NCBI GenBank assembly: GCA_009784995.1
Contig: WQXE01000059.1
Span: 1 to 11,589, forward strand
DNA from: Treponema sp.
Lineage (GTDB): Bacteria > Spirochaetota > Spirochaetia > Treponematales > Breznakiellaceae
Direction of reading: 5' to 3'
DNA: 11,589 nucleotides
Numbering within the stretch: position 1 is the stretch's first letter; every line of letters starts with the position of its first letter. Below the pieces are notes generated by a model. The model was not told the origin of the DNA. It worked only from the letters and a program-made list of their open reading frames with translations, and did not search any database. Below, piece after piece: positions 1 through 6,971 of this stretch. The translations under genes were made by a program, and so were the position numbers.

Positions 1-297
1 GATTCCTATTCGGCTTTTTTTGAAAATGATTCTTCTACAGCGACAGGTTTGGAAGGTTGTATAAAACAGACCAATATAGAAACTGTAATAATTGGCGGGC
101 TCGCTACAGATTATTGTGTGTTATACAGTGCCATGGATTCCAGGAGATTGGGTTTTAATACAATTGTTGTAAGCGACGCTATCCGCGGAGTAAATAACCC
201 CGAAGGCTCCGTCGAAAAAGCGATAGAAACAATGAAAGCCGAAGGGATAAAATTCCACACTTCCCAAGAAATACTTGATATTATTAATGGAAAATAG
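1..297 (+). CDS. pncA: Nicotinamidase, C-terminal part (5' end outside window)
   Basis: Nicotinamidase hydrolyses nicotinamide to nicotinate and ammonia in the cytoplasm, the first step of NAD salvage. The reading frame is open from base 1, so the gene began upstream and the window holds its last 98 codons. The fragment begins DSYSAFFEND, the conserved segment that follows the metal-binding part in the isochorismatase/nicotinamidase family. It then carries GLATDYCV, in which the Cys (codon 115-117) is the expected nucleophile; the catalytic Asp lies outside the window. A TTG at 49 could be mistaken for a start but lies inside the conserved domain. The TAG stop at 295 lies inside the next gene, pncB, whose ATG is at 287. 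This 11-bp overlap suggests translational coupling of two consecutive steps of one pathway. Confidence 0.93.
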   Translation, partial: DSYSAFFENDSSTATGLEGCIKQTNIETVIIGGLATDYCVLYSAMDSRRLGFNTIVVSDAIRGVNNPEGSVEKAIETMKAEGIKFHTSQEILDIINGK

Positions 298-1732
298 CGC
301 GTTATTTACAGATTTTTATTCTCTGACAATGGCGCAGGGTTATTGGAAAAATAACAGAAACGAACGCGCTGTGTTCGAAATGTTTTTCCGCCATCAACCG
401 TTTGGCGGCGGTTATTCGATTTTCGCGGGGCTTGGAACTCTTCTGGAAAAAATTACTAGTTTTTCTTTTTCTGATGAAGATATAACATATTTAAAAAGTT
501 TAAATATGTTTGATGCCGGTTTTTTGGATTTTCTTAAAACATTTAGTTTTAATGGTACACTTTGGTCAATGGACGAGGGAACCGTAATTTTTCCCCAGGA
601 ACCTGTTATTAGAGTCGAAGGTAATCTTCTTGAATGTCAAATAATCGAAGGATTGCTTTTAAATATAATTAATTTTCAAACATTGATCGCGACTAAAACA
701 TGCCGCGTCTGGCTTGCCTCCAAAAAAGGAATGTTAATGGAGTTTGGTCTTAGGCGCGCGCAGGGGCAAAACGGAGCGATATCGGCGTCCCGCGCCGCTT
801 ACATCGGCGGTTCTTCAGGTACAAGTAATACATTGGCAGGCGCTGTTTTTGGAATTCCTGTATTGGGAACAATGGCGCATTCATGGATAATGTCGTTTGA
901 CAGCGAAGAAGAAGCGTTTAATGTTTACGCCGATCTTTATCCAGATAAATCAATTTTTTTAATCGATACTTACGACACTTTAAAAAGCGGTATACAAAAC
1001 GCTATTAAAGTTGGCAGGAAATTAATCGAACAGGGAAAAAATTTTGGCGTGCGCCTCGATTCAGGCGACATACAGTATCTTTCAACAGAAGTTCGCCGCC
1101 TGCTTGATGAAGCCGGATTTAAAAACGCTTTTATTACAGTATCAAATGATCTTGACGAAAACATAATCGAAACACTCGTAAAAGAAGGAGCGCCTGTAAA
1201 CAGTTGGGGTGTAGGTACAAAACTTGTAACAGGCGGTTATGAATCGGCTTTTACCGGTGTTTATAAATTATCCGCTATATATGGAAAAAACGGTATTAAT
1301 CCTGTAATGAAATTTTCTGATAATCCGGGAAAAACAACAAATCCGGGTGTTAAACAAGTTTGGAGAATCAAGGATAAAAATGGCGGCGCGGTCGCTGATA
1401 TACTAAGTATCGATAATAATGAAAACGAGGATTTATTAAAGAAGGGGCAGCGTTATAACTTTTGGCATCCTTCGGCAGATTACCGTCATTTTATTCACAC
1501 AATCGAAAATGACATACAACCGCTTTTAAAAAAACGAATGGAAAACGGTAAACTTACAGGGGTTCTTCCTTCTTTAAATGATGTAAAATCTTTTGCCGAA
1601 AAAGACCTGGATAATTTTGATTCCACCTATAAAAGACTTTTAAACCCGCATATATACAAGGTTTCGATTACCGAAAAACTGCGTAATCTTAAGCTTGAAT
1701 TGATACAAAAGCACCAAAAGAATATGTATTAA
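287..1732 (+). CDS. pncB: Nicotinate phosphoribosyltransferase
   Basis: This enzyme joins nicotinate to PRPP with ATP hydrolysis, giving nicotinate mononucleotide, the second step of salvage after PncA. The ATG at 287 gives 481 residues, a normal length for the longer bacterial NAPRT class. The protein opens with MENSALFTDFYSLTMAQGYW, a close match to the family N-terminus. An in-frame TTG at 275 would add four residues and is less likely. Visible landmarks are FGLRRAQG (153-160), GTMAHSW with the expected autophosphorylated His198, RLDSGD (256-261) for phosphoribosyl binding, and SNDLDE further on. No strong Shine-Dalgarno sequence precedes the ATG, which fits coupling to pncA through the 11-bp overlap. 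A 51-bp gap with a possible promoter separates it from the next gene. Confidence 0.96.
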   Translation: MENSALFTDFYSLTMAQGYWKNNRNERAVFEMFFRHQPFGGGYSIFAGLGTLLEKITSFSFSDEDITYLKSLNMFDAGFLDFLKTFSFNGTLWSMDEGTVIFPQEPVIRVEGNLLECQIIEGLLLNIINFQTLIATKTCRVWLASKKGMLMEFGLRRAQGQNGAISASRAAYIGGSSGTSNTLAGAVFGIPVLGTMAHSWIMSFDSEEEAFNVYADLYPDKSIFLIDTYDTLKSGIQNAIKVGRKLIEQGKNFGVRLDSGDIQYLSTEVRRLLDEAGFKNAFITVSNDLDENIIETLVKEGAPVNSWGVGTKLVTGGYESAFTGVYKLSAIYGKNGINPVMKFSDNPGKTTNPGVKQVWRIKDKNGGAVADILSIDNNENEDLLKKGQRYNFWHPSADYRHFIHTIENDIQPLLKKRMENGKLTGVLPSLNDVKSFAEKDLDNFDSTYKRLLNPHIYKVSITEKLRNLKLELIQKHQKNMY

Positions 1733-1742
1733 TTCTTTGTAT

Positions 1743-1769
1743 TTGACCGTTGAAATAATAACATATAAT
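1743..1769 (+). promoter_or_regulatory. Possible sigma70 promoter for the hydrolase-pcnB pair
   Basis: The -35-like TTGACC (1743-1748) and a perfect TATAAT (1764-1769) are separated by 15 bp, shorter than the ideal 17. Shifting the -35 to TTTGAC gives 16 bp. The predicted start of transcription is only about 7-8 bases before the ATG at 1784, leaving no room for a ribosome binding site. Confidence 0.45.
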
Positions 1770-1783
1770 AGATACAATAACTC

Positions 1784-2776
1784 ATGGTTCAGACTGAAAC
1801 GTTTTTTGAAAGCCACGATGGGACTAAACTTTTTCTGTATCGATGGTCTGCTGAGCATATAGAACAGCCAAAAGCGGTATTGCACATAATACATGGAATG
1901 GCGGAACACGCGTTCCGTTACAAACGACTCGCGGAAAAACTTACTAACGCGGGAATTGAAGTTTGGGCAGCCGATCAGCGCGGCCACGGCAAAACCGCGA
2001 ACCTGAAAATAAACAAACCCGATAGGGGAGGGCTTTTAGGACATTGTTCGGATGGTAATGGTTTTACAAATGTTACCGCCGATATCCATAAAATTAATAT
2101 AGAAATCCGTAAAAATAGACCCAGTATTCCGTTTTTTCTATTAGGTCATTCATGGGGTTCTTTTATACTTCAAAACTATATGGAGTATTCTAAACCTTCT
2201 TTAGACGCGGGATACGGCTCTTCTCCTGACAGTTTAAAAATAAGTGGATTTATTTTATCGGGAACAAAGGGACCCGGCGATTTTATGGTAAAAATAGGGG
2301 TTCCTTTTATGACATTGTTCGCGGTTCTTCGCGGACAGCGTAATGGTTCGCGTTTCGCCAAAGCTATGGCGGACGGACCTTATAATAAACCTTTTAAACC
2401 AAACCGCACAGCGTTTGACTGGCTATGCCGCGATGAAGCGGAAGTTGATGATTATCTCGCGGATCCTCTTTGCGGTTTTTTATGTTCTACAGGGTTTTAC
2501 AGGGACTTGGCAAAGTTACTGTATAATATTCACCTCCCAGACGCGACAGCGAGAATAAATAAAGCGTCGCCTGTATATGTTTTTTGCGGCAGCGCCGATC
2601 CTGTAGGTGATATGGGAAAAAGTCCGACCGCTTTGGTAAACATATACCGAGATTTGGGCATAAACGATTGTGAGTTTGTGTTATATCCTGGCGCCAGGCA
2701 CGAAACATTAAATGAAACCAATCGTGAAGAAGTTATCGAAAACCTTCTTTCATGGATTAACAAACGTTGTGAATGA
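1784..2776 (+). CDS. Alpha/beta hydrolase, lysophospholipase / monoacylglycerol lipase-like
   Basis: This 330-residue serine hydrolase is of the Hydrolase_4 (lysophospholipase/monoglyceride lipase) type and probably cleaves an ester bond in a lipid. The exact substrate cannot be told from sequence. The full triad is visible: the oxyanion-side HGMAEH (37-42), DQRGHG (64-69), the nucleophile elbow GHSWG with Ser123, Asp272 in CGSADP, and His306 in PGARHE. There is no signal peptide, so it should be cytoplasmic. The ATG at 1784 is the first possible start, because an in-frame TAA lies at 1778. No Shine-Dalgarno sequence is seen. The TGA stop overlaps the next ATG as ATGA, indicating coupled translation with pcnB. 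There is no obvious functional link between the two genes. Confidence 0.9.
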   Translation: MVQTETFFESHDGTKLFLYRWSAEHIEQPKAVLHIIHGMAEHAFRYKRLAEKLTNAGIEVWAADQRGHGKTANLKINKPDRGGLLGHCSDGNGFTNVTADIHKINIEIRKNRPSIPFFLLGHSWGSFILQNYMEYSKPSLDAGYGSSPDSLKISGFILSGTKGPGDFMVKIGVPFMTLFAVLRGQRNGSRFAKAMADGPYNKPFKPNRTAFDWLCRDEAEVDDYLADPLCGFLCSTGFYRDLAKLLYNIHLPDATARINKASPVYVFCGSADPVGDMGKSPTALVNIYRDLGINDCEFVLYPGARHETLNETNREEVIENLLSWINKRCE

Positions 2777-3906
2777 GATATAGATATTCCGCAGGACCTA
2801 ACGGTAAACTGAAAAAAAAAGCAATTATATACACTCCGGATGAACACGGAATAAACTTTAACGATGTAGACAGCGAAGCTGTAAATATTATCAGGAAATT
2901 AAAGAGCGCGGGGTTTGATTCATACATTGTAGGCGGCGCTGTACGGGATTTAATTCTGGGAAAAAAGCCAAAAGATTTTGATATTGTAAGCGCCGCAAGC
3001 CCAACGCGTATAAAAAAAATATTTCGTAATTCAAGAATAATTGGTCGGCGTTTCCGTCTTGTTCATGTTTATTTTGGCCAGAGGATATTTGAAGTTTCTA
3101 CTTTTCGTTCTTTAAAAGACGGACATACAAGCAATACATTTGGCACAATAGAAGAAGATGTACTACGACGCGATTTTACATTAAACGCTCTTTTTTATGA
3201 TCCGCAGCAGCAAATTGTTGTTGACTATGTCGGCGGCATGAATGATATTAAAAAGAAACTTGTTAAACCAATTATAACTCTTTCAGAAATTTTTACTGAC
3301 GATCCTGTCAGGATGATTAGAGCCGCCAAGTACGCCGCCGCGACAGGTTTTTCTTTGCCTCTCAATCTTAAGATGAAGATATCCGCGCAATCCAATTTAC
3401 TTCAATCAATTTCGCCGTCGCGCCTTACAGAAGAAATTTTAAAAATTATCAATTCAGAAAACGCCGATGTAATCGTAGATTTTCTTGACAAGATGGGACT
3501 TTATTATTACCTTCAGCCGCAAGCCGCTCTTTTAATGCGAAAAAAACCGGATTTTAGAAAACGTTATTTGCAAACTATGACTGATTTAAAAACAAAGGAA
3601 AATAAACGAGGTCTTGTTTTAGGTTCGCTTTTCCGTGATTATCTGGAAGACACCGCCGAGTGGAAGCCGGGATCAATCGACAACTTTAAAGAAATTTGCA
3701 AAACAGCGCGTGATTTTGTTCTGCCAATGAATCCGCCGCGTTTTGAAATGCAATACGCGGTAAAAAAGTTTTTAACATTAAAAGGTATAACTGTAAAAAG
3801 AGCTTACCCAAAACCTGTTTTTGATAATACTGATGGCAGTTCGTCTGCCGCTAAAAAAAGAAGGCGCAAAAACAGGAAAAAATCAGAAACCAAAAATGAA
3901 CAGTAA
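2773..3906 (+). CDS. pcnB: Poly(A) polymerase / tRNA nucleotidyltransferase family protein, PcnB type
   Basis: This is a class II nucleotidyltransferase of 377 residues. The head domain has GGAVRD (54-59), the metal-binding DFD (68-70), and RRDFTLNAL (132-140), followed by DDPVRMIRAAKYAAATGF (177-194), the RNA- and nucleotide-binding neck. The stretch RIIGRRFRLVHV and the following FEVSTFR match PcnB better than CCA-adding enzymes. The Lys/Arg-rich C-terminal tail is also PcnB-like. Members add 3' poly(A) tails that promote RNA decay. It is shorter than E. coli PcnB (about 465 residues), and family assignment by eye cannot exclude CCA-adding activity. Its ATG overlaps the hydrolase stop by 4 bp and no separate ribosome site is evident. 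Its TAA lies 3 bp from the stop of the opposing operon. Confidence 0.87.
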   Translation: MRYRYSAGPNGKLKKKAIIYTPDEHGINFNDVDSEAVNIIRKLKSAGFDSYIVGGAVRDLILGKKPKDFDIVSAASPTRIKKIFRNSRIIGRRFRLVHVYFGQRIFEVSTFRSLKDGHTSNTFGTIEEDVLRRDFTLNALFYDPQQQIVVDYVGGMNDIKKKLVKPIITLSEIFTDDPVRMIRAAKYAAATGFSLPLNLKMKISAQSNLLQSISPSRLTEEILKIINSENADVIVDFLDKMGLYYYLQPQAALLMRKKPDFRKRYLQTMTDLKTKENKRGLVLGSLFRDYLEDTAEWKPGSIDNFKEICKTARDFVLPMNPPRFEMQYAVKKFLTLKGITVKRAYPKPVFDNTDGSSSAAKKRRRKNRKKSETKNEQ

Positions 3907-3909
3907 AAA

Positions 3910-4509
3910 TTATTCCGATACTTTATCGATAATAATATTTACTTCTTCGATTAATATTCCTGTGTAACGTTCAATTGTGTCTATAATATATTGCTGCATT
4001 TCGTGCATACCGCCAAGTTGAATACCGTAAGGGACATCGATTGTAATAATAAGACGATATCCCATTTCCGCGTTTTTAACATGTAATTTCTTTATTTTAA
4101 TTTCTTTATTGTATTCATCAACACAGTGGGTTACTAAATGTATTAAAGCTATTTCCGAAATTATAACTCTACCATGTTTTGAATATACAGGTCTAACAAG
4201 AGATTTTTCATGCAAAACAGGAACTAGTCCTATACCGGCAGGCACTTTGTCATGTTCGCTTTGAGTACTGGAAATTTTTCGCCGTTTTAATATTCTGATC
4301 GCGTCAAAGAAAATATTCGGATAACTTCTTTTTACTTCCAAAGAAGGTACGGGAATTACATGTTTTCCTTCGATACGTCTTGTGCGGATTGCTTTGTCAA
4401 TTTCTTCCTGAGAAGCGATATCTTCGATTTTTACTATTTTTGCCGGCGGCGGAAGCTGCAAACGCGCGGCAATTTTAAAAACCATTTTTTCCGAAGTTCC
4501 CAAAAGCAA
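3910..4509 (-). CDS. C-terminal half: GKHVIPVP and Asp23-like domain
   Basis: From a TTG at 4509 this frame encodes 199 residues. It starts LLGTSEKM, then has the basic GKHVIPVP segment (49-56) and, after a linker, an Asp23/Gls24-like region (about 112-199): HGRVIISEIAL, then YRLIITIDVPYGIQL, then a final TGILIEEVNIIIDKV. Asp23-like domains occur in envelope- and stress-associated proteins of Gram-positive bacteria; the role here is unknown. The TTG lies 7 bases after the TAG of the upstream half with no good ribosome site, so independent initiation would need re-initiation. The frame has stayed fully open for 199 codons after the TAG, which argues that the break is recent or bypassed. Confidence 0.6.
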   Translation of the reverse strand: MLLGTSEKMVFKIAARLQLPPPAKIVKIEDIASQEEIDKAIRTRRIEGKHVIPVPSLEVKRSYPNIFFDAIRILKRRKISSTQSEHDKVPAGIGLVPVLHEKSLVRPVYSKHGRVIISEIALIHLVTHCVDEYNKEIKIKKLHVKNAEMGYRLIITIDVPYGIQLGGMHEMQQYIIDTIERYTGILIEEVNIIIDKVSE

Positions 4510-4515
4510 AATGCG

Positions 4516-4797
4516 CTAGAACTTTTCATTTTGCAATCTGCGCGCGACATCGTCTCTGTGGGATTTTTCATCAAACAAGGCGACTTTAACCGCCGCCAAA
4601 AAACTGTTTTCCTTTTTCGCTGAATGACCCGCAAGGATGCGGTTATCTCTTATTAATAAACCGTCATCTATAATGAGTTCAATTCTGTATCTTTGAGCTA
4701 CGAACTTAGCGTGAAAACTTTTACCTGTACCGCTTTCTCCAACAAGAGCAAAAACTTTCTTTCGCCTAAAGGCTAATAGAACGTTTGTGACGATCAT
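4516..4797 (-). CDS. N-terminal half: P-loop nucleotide-binding fragment
   Basis: This 93-residue open frame starts at ATG 4797 and holds a clear Walker A motif, GESGTGKS (residues 20-27), followed by IIDDGLLI (42-49) and ILAGHSAKKE. The P-loop suggests ATP or GTP binding. No Walker B or catalytic residues for a known kinase family can be assigned. There is no convincing Shine-Dalgarno sequence before the ATG, so translation may depend on ribosomes leaving the HEAT gene, whose TAA ends 13 bp upstream. The frame ends at the TAG discussed for the whole gene. If that codon truly terminates, the product lacks the rest of the nucleotide-binding fold and would probably be unstable. Confidence 0.6.
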   Translation of the reverse strand: MIVTNVLLAFRRKKVFALVGESGTGKSFHAKFVAQRYRIELIIDDGLLIRDNRILAGHSAKKENSFLAAVKVALFDEKSHRDDVARRLQNEKF

Positions 4798-4810
4798 TTG
4801 TAAAAATAAA

Positions 4811-5506
4811 TTACATACCGAAAGTGCGTAATTCAGCCAATAATTGCCTTGCTCTATCTCTGACAGGTGTTATATATTGTCCTTCAGAAATCATTACAAG
4901 ACATCTGACCGCTTCAGGTGAATTTAAACCGTTGCTTCTTCTGGCAATTTTTTCGAAAGCGTCGATAGTAGCAAGAGCCATCAGGTTATCCGGATTTAAA
5001 TTAGAGAAACGATTCATAACCCAGGCAATGTGAATTACTGTTTCGTTATTATCGTTCATTCCAATATCACCAAGAGCCTTAATCGCTTCTTGAAGAACCA
5101 TTGGTTCATTTTCATATTGTAAAACTTCTATAAGAGATAATCTTGCTTCTTCCGTACCCATCTGTCCTAAAAGTCTTGCAGACTGCCGTCTGATGTCGGG
5201 GAAATTATTTACAACACGGTTATTTTCTCTCGCGACAGATCTTCTTCCTTCTCTGGAAAGAAAATCCAATGTTTGGCGGATTTCATCGTTGGTGCTTCCG
5301 CGTCCGATTGCTTCACTCATAAATTCAATAGCGATTAATTTTTGTTCTCTTGTTGTTGATCTCGCGGTTTCGCGAATAATCATAAGCTCCATTGATTCTT
5401 GCAAATAAGATTCTTCAATAGTCATATCCCGGCTTTGCGTAACAGCTGTAGATACCAATATTAGCGCCATTAAAAATAAAATAGAAAAACGTTTTAATGA
5501 AAACAT
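4811..5506 (-). CDS. Secreted or periplasmic HEAT-repeat protein
   Basis: This 231-residue protein has a signal peptide: MFSLKR, then a hydrophobic run (about 7-22) and likely cleavage near STAVTQS (19-25). No lipobox Cys is present. The mature part is almost entirely alpha-helical, with HEAT/armadillo-like repeats. The clearest are RRQSARLLGQMGTEEARLSL and, next, VLQEAIKALGDIGMND in the region about 105-155. Repeats of this kind act as protein-binding scaffolds; no enzymatic motif is seen. An excellent ribosome site, AAGGAG (5521-5516), lies 9 bases before the ATG, the best in this operon. The gene follows the lipoprotein by 20 bp and precedes the P-loop gene by 13 bp, so the three probably share one transcript and the two exported proteins may work together in the envelope. 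Confidence 0.8.
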   Translation of the reverse strand: MFSLKRFSILFLMALILVSTAVTQSRDMTIEESYLQESMELMIIRETARSTTREQKLIAIEFMSEAIGRGSTNDEIRQTLDFLSREGRRSVARENNRVVNNFPDIRRQSARLLGQMGTEEARLSLIEVLQYENEPMVLQEAIKALGDIGMNDNNETVIHIAWVMNRFSNLNPDNLMALATIDAFEKIARRSNGLNSPEAVRCLVMISEGQYITPVRDRARQLLAELRTFGM

Positions 5507-5526
5507 AGTAAATCTCTCCTTAAAAA

Positions 5527-6069
5527 TTAATTAATTATTGTCCAGTTATTACCGATTTTTTCCAGCGCGTATAATCGCAGCCTCTGTTCTTCGCCTCTTG
5601 AATTAATGCTTATTGTAAACGCGTTAACTCTGTTTACAGTGATAAATTCTATATCATCAACCCTGCTGTTTGCTCTTGAAGGAACAACAACATGAATAAA
5701 ATAATCTTCCGCGTTTCTTAATACGATATTTCTGGTTCTCATCGCGGGCTGTTCGGATATCTGCCTAAGATTTTCGGCGGATGAAATTTCATCAAAATAA
5801 TCACGGGATAAACAAGCTCTCCATGCCTGGAAGTTCCTGTTTCTGATAATTTGATTAAGATTTTCTATAAATAGCTGTACTTCGATTCTTGTTGAATCAT
5901 ATTGAGCCTGACTGATTGTTCTTGGATCAAAAGCGCTTACCTGGTTCGCGGGTCTTTCGTTTGAAGTTGATGTATTTGGCGGTGAATTTTCAGTTTTTTC
6001 AGGAGAAGAGCCGCAAGAGAGCATAATTAACGCCATCATAATTGATAAGCTTAAAAAAATCCTTTTCAT
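5527..6069 (-). CDS. Predicted lipoprotein of unknown function
   Basis: The ATG at 6069 gives 180 residues starting MKRIFLSLSIMMALIMLSCG, a lipoprotein signal peptide with Cys19 as the lipidated residue. The MLSC box is looser than the E. coli consensus but acceptable for spirochaetes. A Ser/Asn/Pro/Thr-rich linker (about 20-47) follows, then a compact domain of alternating helix and strand ending in LEKIGNNWTIIN. This ending resembles small SnoaL/DUF4440- or NTF2-like folds, which is only a guess from the pattern. An upstream ATG at 6087 would add MVYINH but lies inside the promoter, so it is not the start. A near-perfect promoter ends 6 bases before the ATG, so the mRNA may have almost no leader. 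It is the first gene of the operon with the HEAT protein. Confidence 0.8.
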   Translation of the reverse strand: MKRIFLSLSIMMALIMLSCGSSPEKTENSPPNTSTSNERPANQVSAFDPRTISQAQYDSTRIEVQLFIENLNQIIRNRNFQAWRACLSRDYFDEISSAENLRQISEQPAMRTRNIVLRNAEDYFIHVVVPSRANSRVDDIEFITVNRVNAFTISINSRGEEQRLRLYALEKIGNNWTIIN

Positions 6070-6075
6070 ATGATT

Positions 6076-6104
6076 AATGTATACCATTTTATTGAATTTG
6101 TCAA
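6076..6104 (-). promoter_or_regulatory. Sigma70-type promoter of the lipoprotein operon
   Basis: On the minus strand a perfect TTGACA (6104-6099) is followed after exactly 17 bp by TACATT (6081-6076). Only six bases separate the -10 box from the ATG at 6069, so the predicted transcription start falls on or next to the start codon. This rules out the ATG at 6087 and suggests leaderless translation. Confidence 0.75.
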
Positions 6105-6123
6105 CTTTTACGGGAAATTTAGG

Positions 6124-6152
6124 TTGACCGCATTTAATACAGATTGTATTGT
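6124..6152 (+). promoter_or_regulatory. Possible promoter of coaD
   Basis: TTGACC (6124-6129), a 17-bp spacer and TATTGT (6147-6152) lead to coaD. The expected transcript starts near 6159, leaving about 20 bases of leader with no clear Shine-Dalgarno sequence. Its -35 box lies 19 bp from the -35 box of the divergent lipoprotein promoter, so the two promoters are back to back. Confidence 0.5.
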
Positions 6153-6180
6153 TAAATATGAAAAATAACTGGTTGATTAT

Positions 6181-6669
6181 ATGTTGAAAGCCGCTTTTCC
6201 GGGTTCATTTGACCCTCCAACTTCAGGGCATATTAATATAATTCAAAGAGCCGCTTCCATTTTTGGGGAACTTGTTGTAGTTGTAGCCGAAAACAGGCAG
6301 AAAAAGTATCTTTTTAACGCGGAAGAAAGGGTAGAAATGATACGCGAGCTTGTTAAAGATTGTAAAAATGTATCTGTCGCCGTTTGTGATTGCCTGATAG
6401 TTGATTATCTAAAAAGGAACGATATTAAATTACTCTTAAGAGGGGTACGGGGTCTTGAAGATTTCTCTTATGAATTTGAACTTTCCGTGATGAATAGGAC
6501 CCTTGATCCTGATATTGAAACAATTTTTATGACTACAGACCCTGAATATTTTGTAATTCGATCATCGGCGATTAAAGAATTAGCTTCTTTTGACGGTAAT
6601 TTACATGGAATGGTTCCCGAACTAGTTGCAAAAGCTTTAAAAAATAAGTACAATTCAATCAGCTCTTGA
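6181..6669 (+). CDS. coaD: Phosphopantetheine adenylyltransferase
   Basis: CoaD transfers AMP from ATP to 4'-phosphopantetheine, giving dephospho-CoA, the next-to-last step of CoA synthesis in the cytoplasm. The 162 residues match the family length. The N-terminus FPGSFDPPTSGH carries the (T/H)xGH nucleotide-binding motif at 14-17. KK at 41-42, RGVRGLEDFSYEFEL (88-102) and RSSAIKE (127-133, the counterpart of the SSxxxRE signature) are all present. The ATG fits the family start exactly. It is transcribed away from the lipoprotein operon. Downstream is acpP, whose product needs the phosphopantetheine arm that is made from CoA, a thematic link, although rpmF-acpP-rnc have their own promoter. 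Confidence 0.96.
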   Translation: MLKAAFPGSFDPPTSGHINIIQRAASIFGELVVVVAENRQKKYLFNAEERVEMIRELVKDCKNVSVAVCDCLIVDYLKRNDIKLLLRGVRGLEDFSYEFELSVMNRTLDPDIETIFMTTDPEYFVIRSSAIKELASFDGNLHGMVPELVAKALKNKYNSISS

Positions 6670-6740
6670 CTTGTTTTTTCTTATTTTATTTTTTTGAAAA
6701 ATCAGGTGATGGGCAAATTGACAAAAGTTAAAAAAGTGTC

Positions 6741-6769
6741 TTGACAATTAAGACAGGTTTTGTTAGTAT
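6741..6769 (+). promoter_or_regulatory. Promoter of rpmF-acpP-rnc
   Basis: A perfect TTGACA (6741-6746) and TAGTAT (6764-6769) are separated by 17 bp. The expected start near 6776 leaves about 19 bases of leader containing AGAGG before rpmF. A short inverted repeat, GTCTT (6739-6743) with AAGAC (6750-6754), straddles the -35 box and could bind a regulator or be chance. Confidence 0.7.
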
Positions 6770-6794
6770 CACATTAGGTTAAAGAGGTTAGATT

Positions 6795-6971
6795 ATGGCA
6801 GTACCCAGAGGTAAAACGTCAAAAGCCAGGACGAGCCGTCGGCAGTCCATTAACATGAAACTTACCGCGCCCACAATGATAGATTGCAATACATGCGGCA
6901 ACAAGGTTCTTTTGCACCGGGTTTGCCCCAAATGCGGTTATTACAGGGGAAAGCAGGTAATAGTGCCCTAA
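6795..6971 (+). CDS. rpmF: 50S ribosomal protein L32
   Basis: This 58-residue, strongly basic protein starts MAVPRGKTSKARTSRRQS, the conserved start of L32. It ends with a zinc-ribbon formed by C31-x2-C34 and C44-x2-C47 (CNTCGNKV, then CPKCGYY), so this is the Cys-containing, zinc-binding version of L32. L32 is a small structural protein of the large ribosomal subunit. AGAGG at 6783-6787 lies 7 bases before the ATG. It is the first gene after a strong promoter and is followed 72 bp later by acpP. A link between rpmF and fatty-acid genes is widespread in bacteria, but here plsX and fabH are not between or beside them. Confidence 0.96.
   Translation: MAVPRGKTSKARTSRRQSINMKLTAPTMIDCNTCGNKVLLHRVCPKCGYYRGKQVIVP

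Larger units (their letters stand above)
3910..4797 (-). pseudogene. P-loop / Asp23-like protein interrupted by an in-frame TAG
   Basis: Read from 4797 down to 3910, this is one 295-codon frame broken by a single TAG at 4518-4516 (codon 94). No frameshift is present: the codons before it (LQNEKF) and after it (RILLLGTSEKM) are in the same phase. The combined protein resembles, from memory and unverified, a conserved ATP-binding protein of clostridia and spirochaetes with an N-terminal P-loop, a central ILLLGTS segment and a GKHVIPVP motif. TAG ends pncA and the small gene at 8096, so wholesale TAG reassignment is unlikely. It may be a recent nonsense mutation, a sequencing error, read-through, or two separately translated halves. 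It is the third gene of the lipoprotein-HEAT operon, 13 bp after the HEAT stop. Confidence 0.75.

Noticed and set aside
1640..1987. 115-codon minus-strand frame across the pncB-hydrolase junction
   Set aside because: It lies antisense to two well-supported genes, shows no recognisable motif and has no promoter or ribosome site.
2343..2847. Several frames of 71-105 codons overlapping the end of the hydrolase gene
   Set aside because: They are out-of-frame or antisense reads of the hydrolase and pcnB, with no family features.
4516..4518. Genome-wide reassignment of TAG to an amino acid
   Set aside because: TAG ends pncA (295) and the small gene at 8096 in sensible places, so a local event is simpler.
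4360..4623. Plus-strand frame of 87 codons over the in-frame TAG region
   Set aside because: Its Phe/Cys/Arg-rich composition is that of an antisense read of the P-loop gene; it does not explain the break.
6645..6700. Terminator after coaD (AAAATAAG pairing with CTTATTTT, then T's)
   Set aside because: The stem is entirely A/T-rich and the loop is about 30 bases, so it is unlikely to be stable.
6717..6722. Second TTGACA upstream of rpmF
   Set aside because: No -10-like hexamer lies 16-18 bp downstream; it overlaps the better promoter's -35 region.
6763..6781. FapR-like operator (TTAGTATC...) at the rpmF-acpP promoter
   Set aside because: Only the first few bases resemble the Gram-positive FapR site and FapR is not expected in this group.
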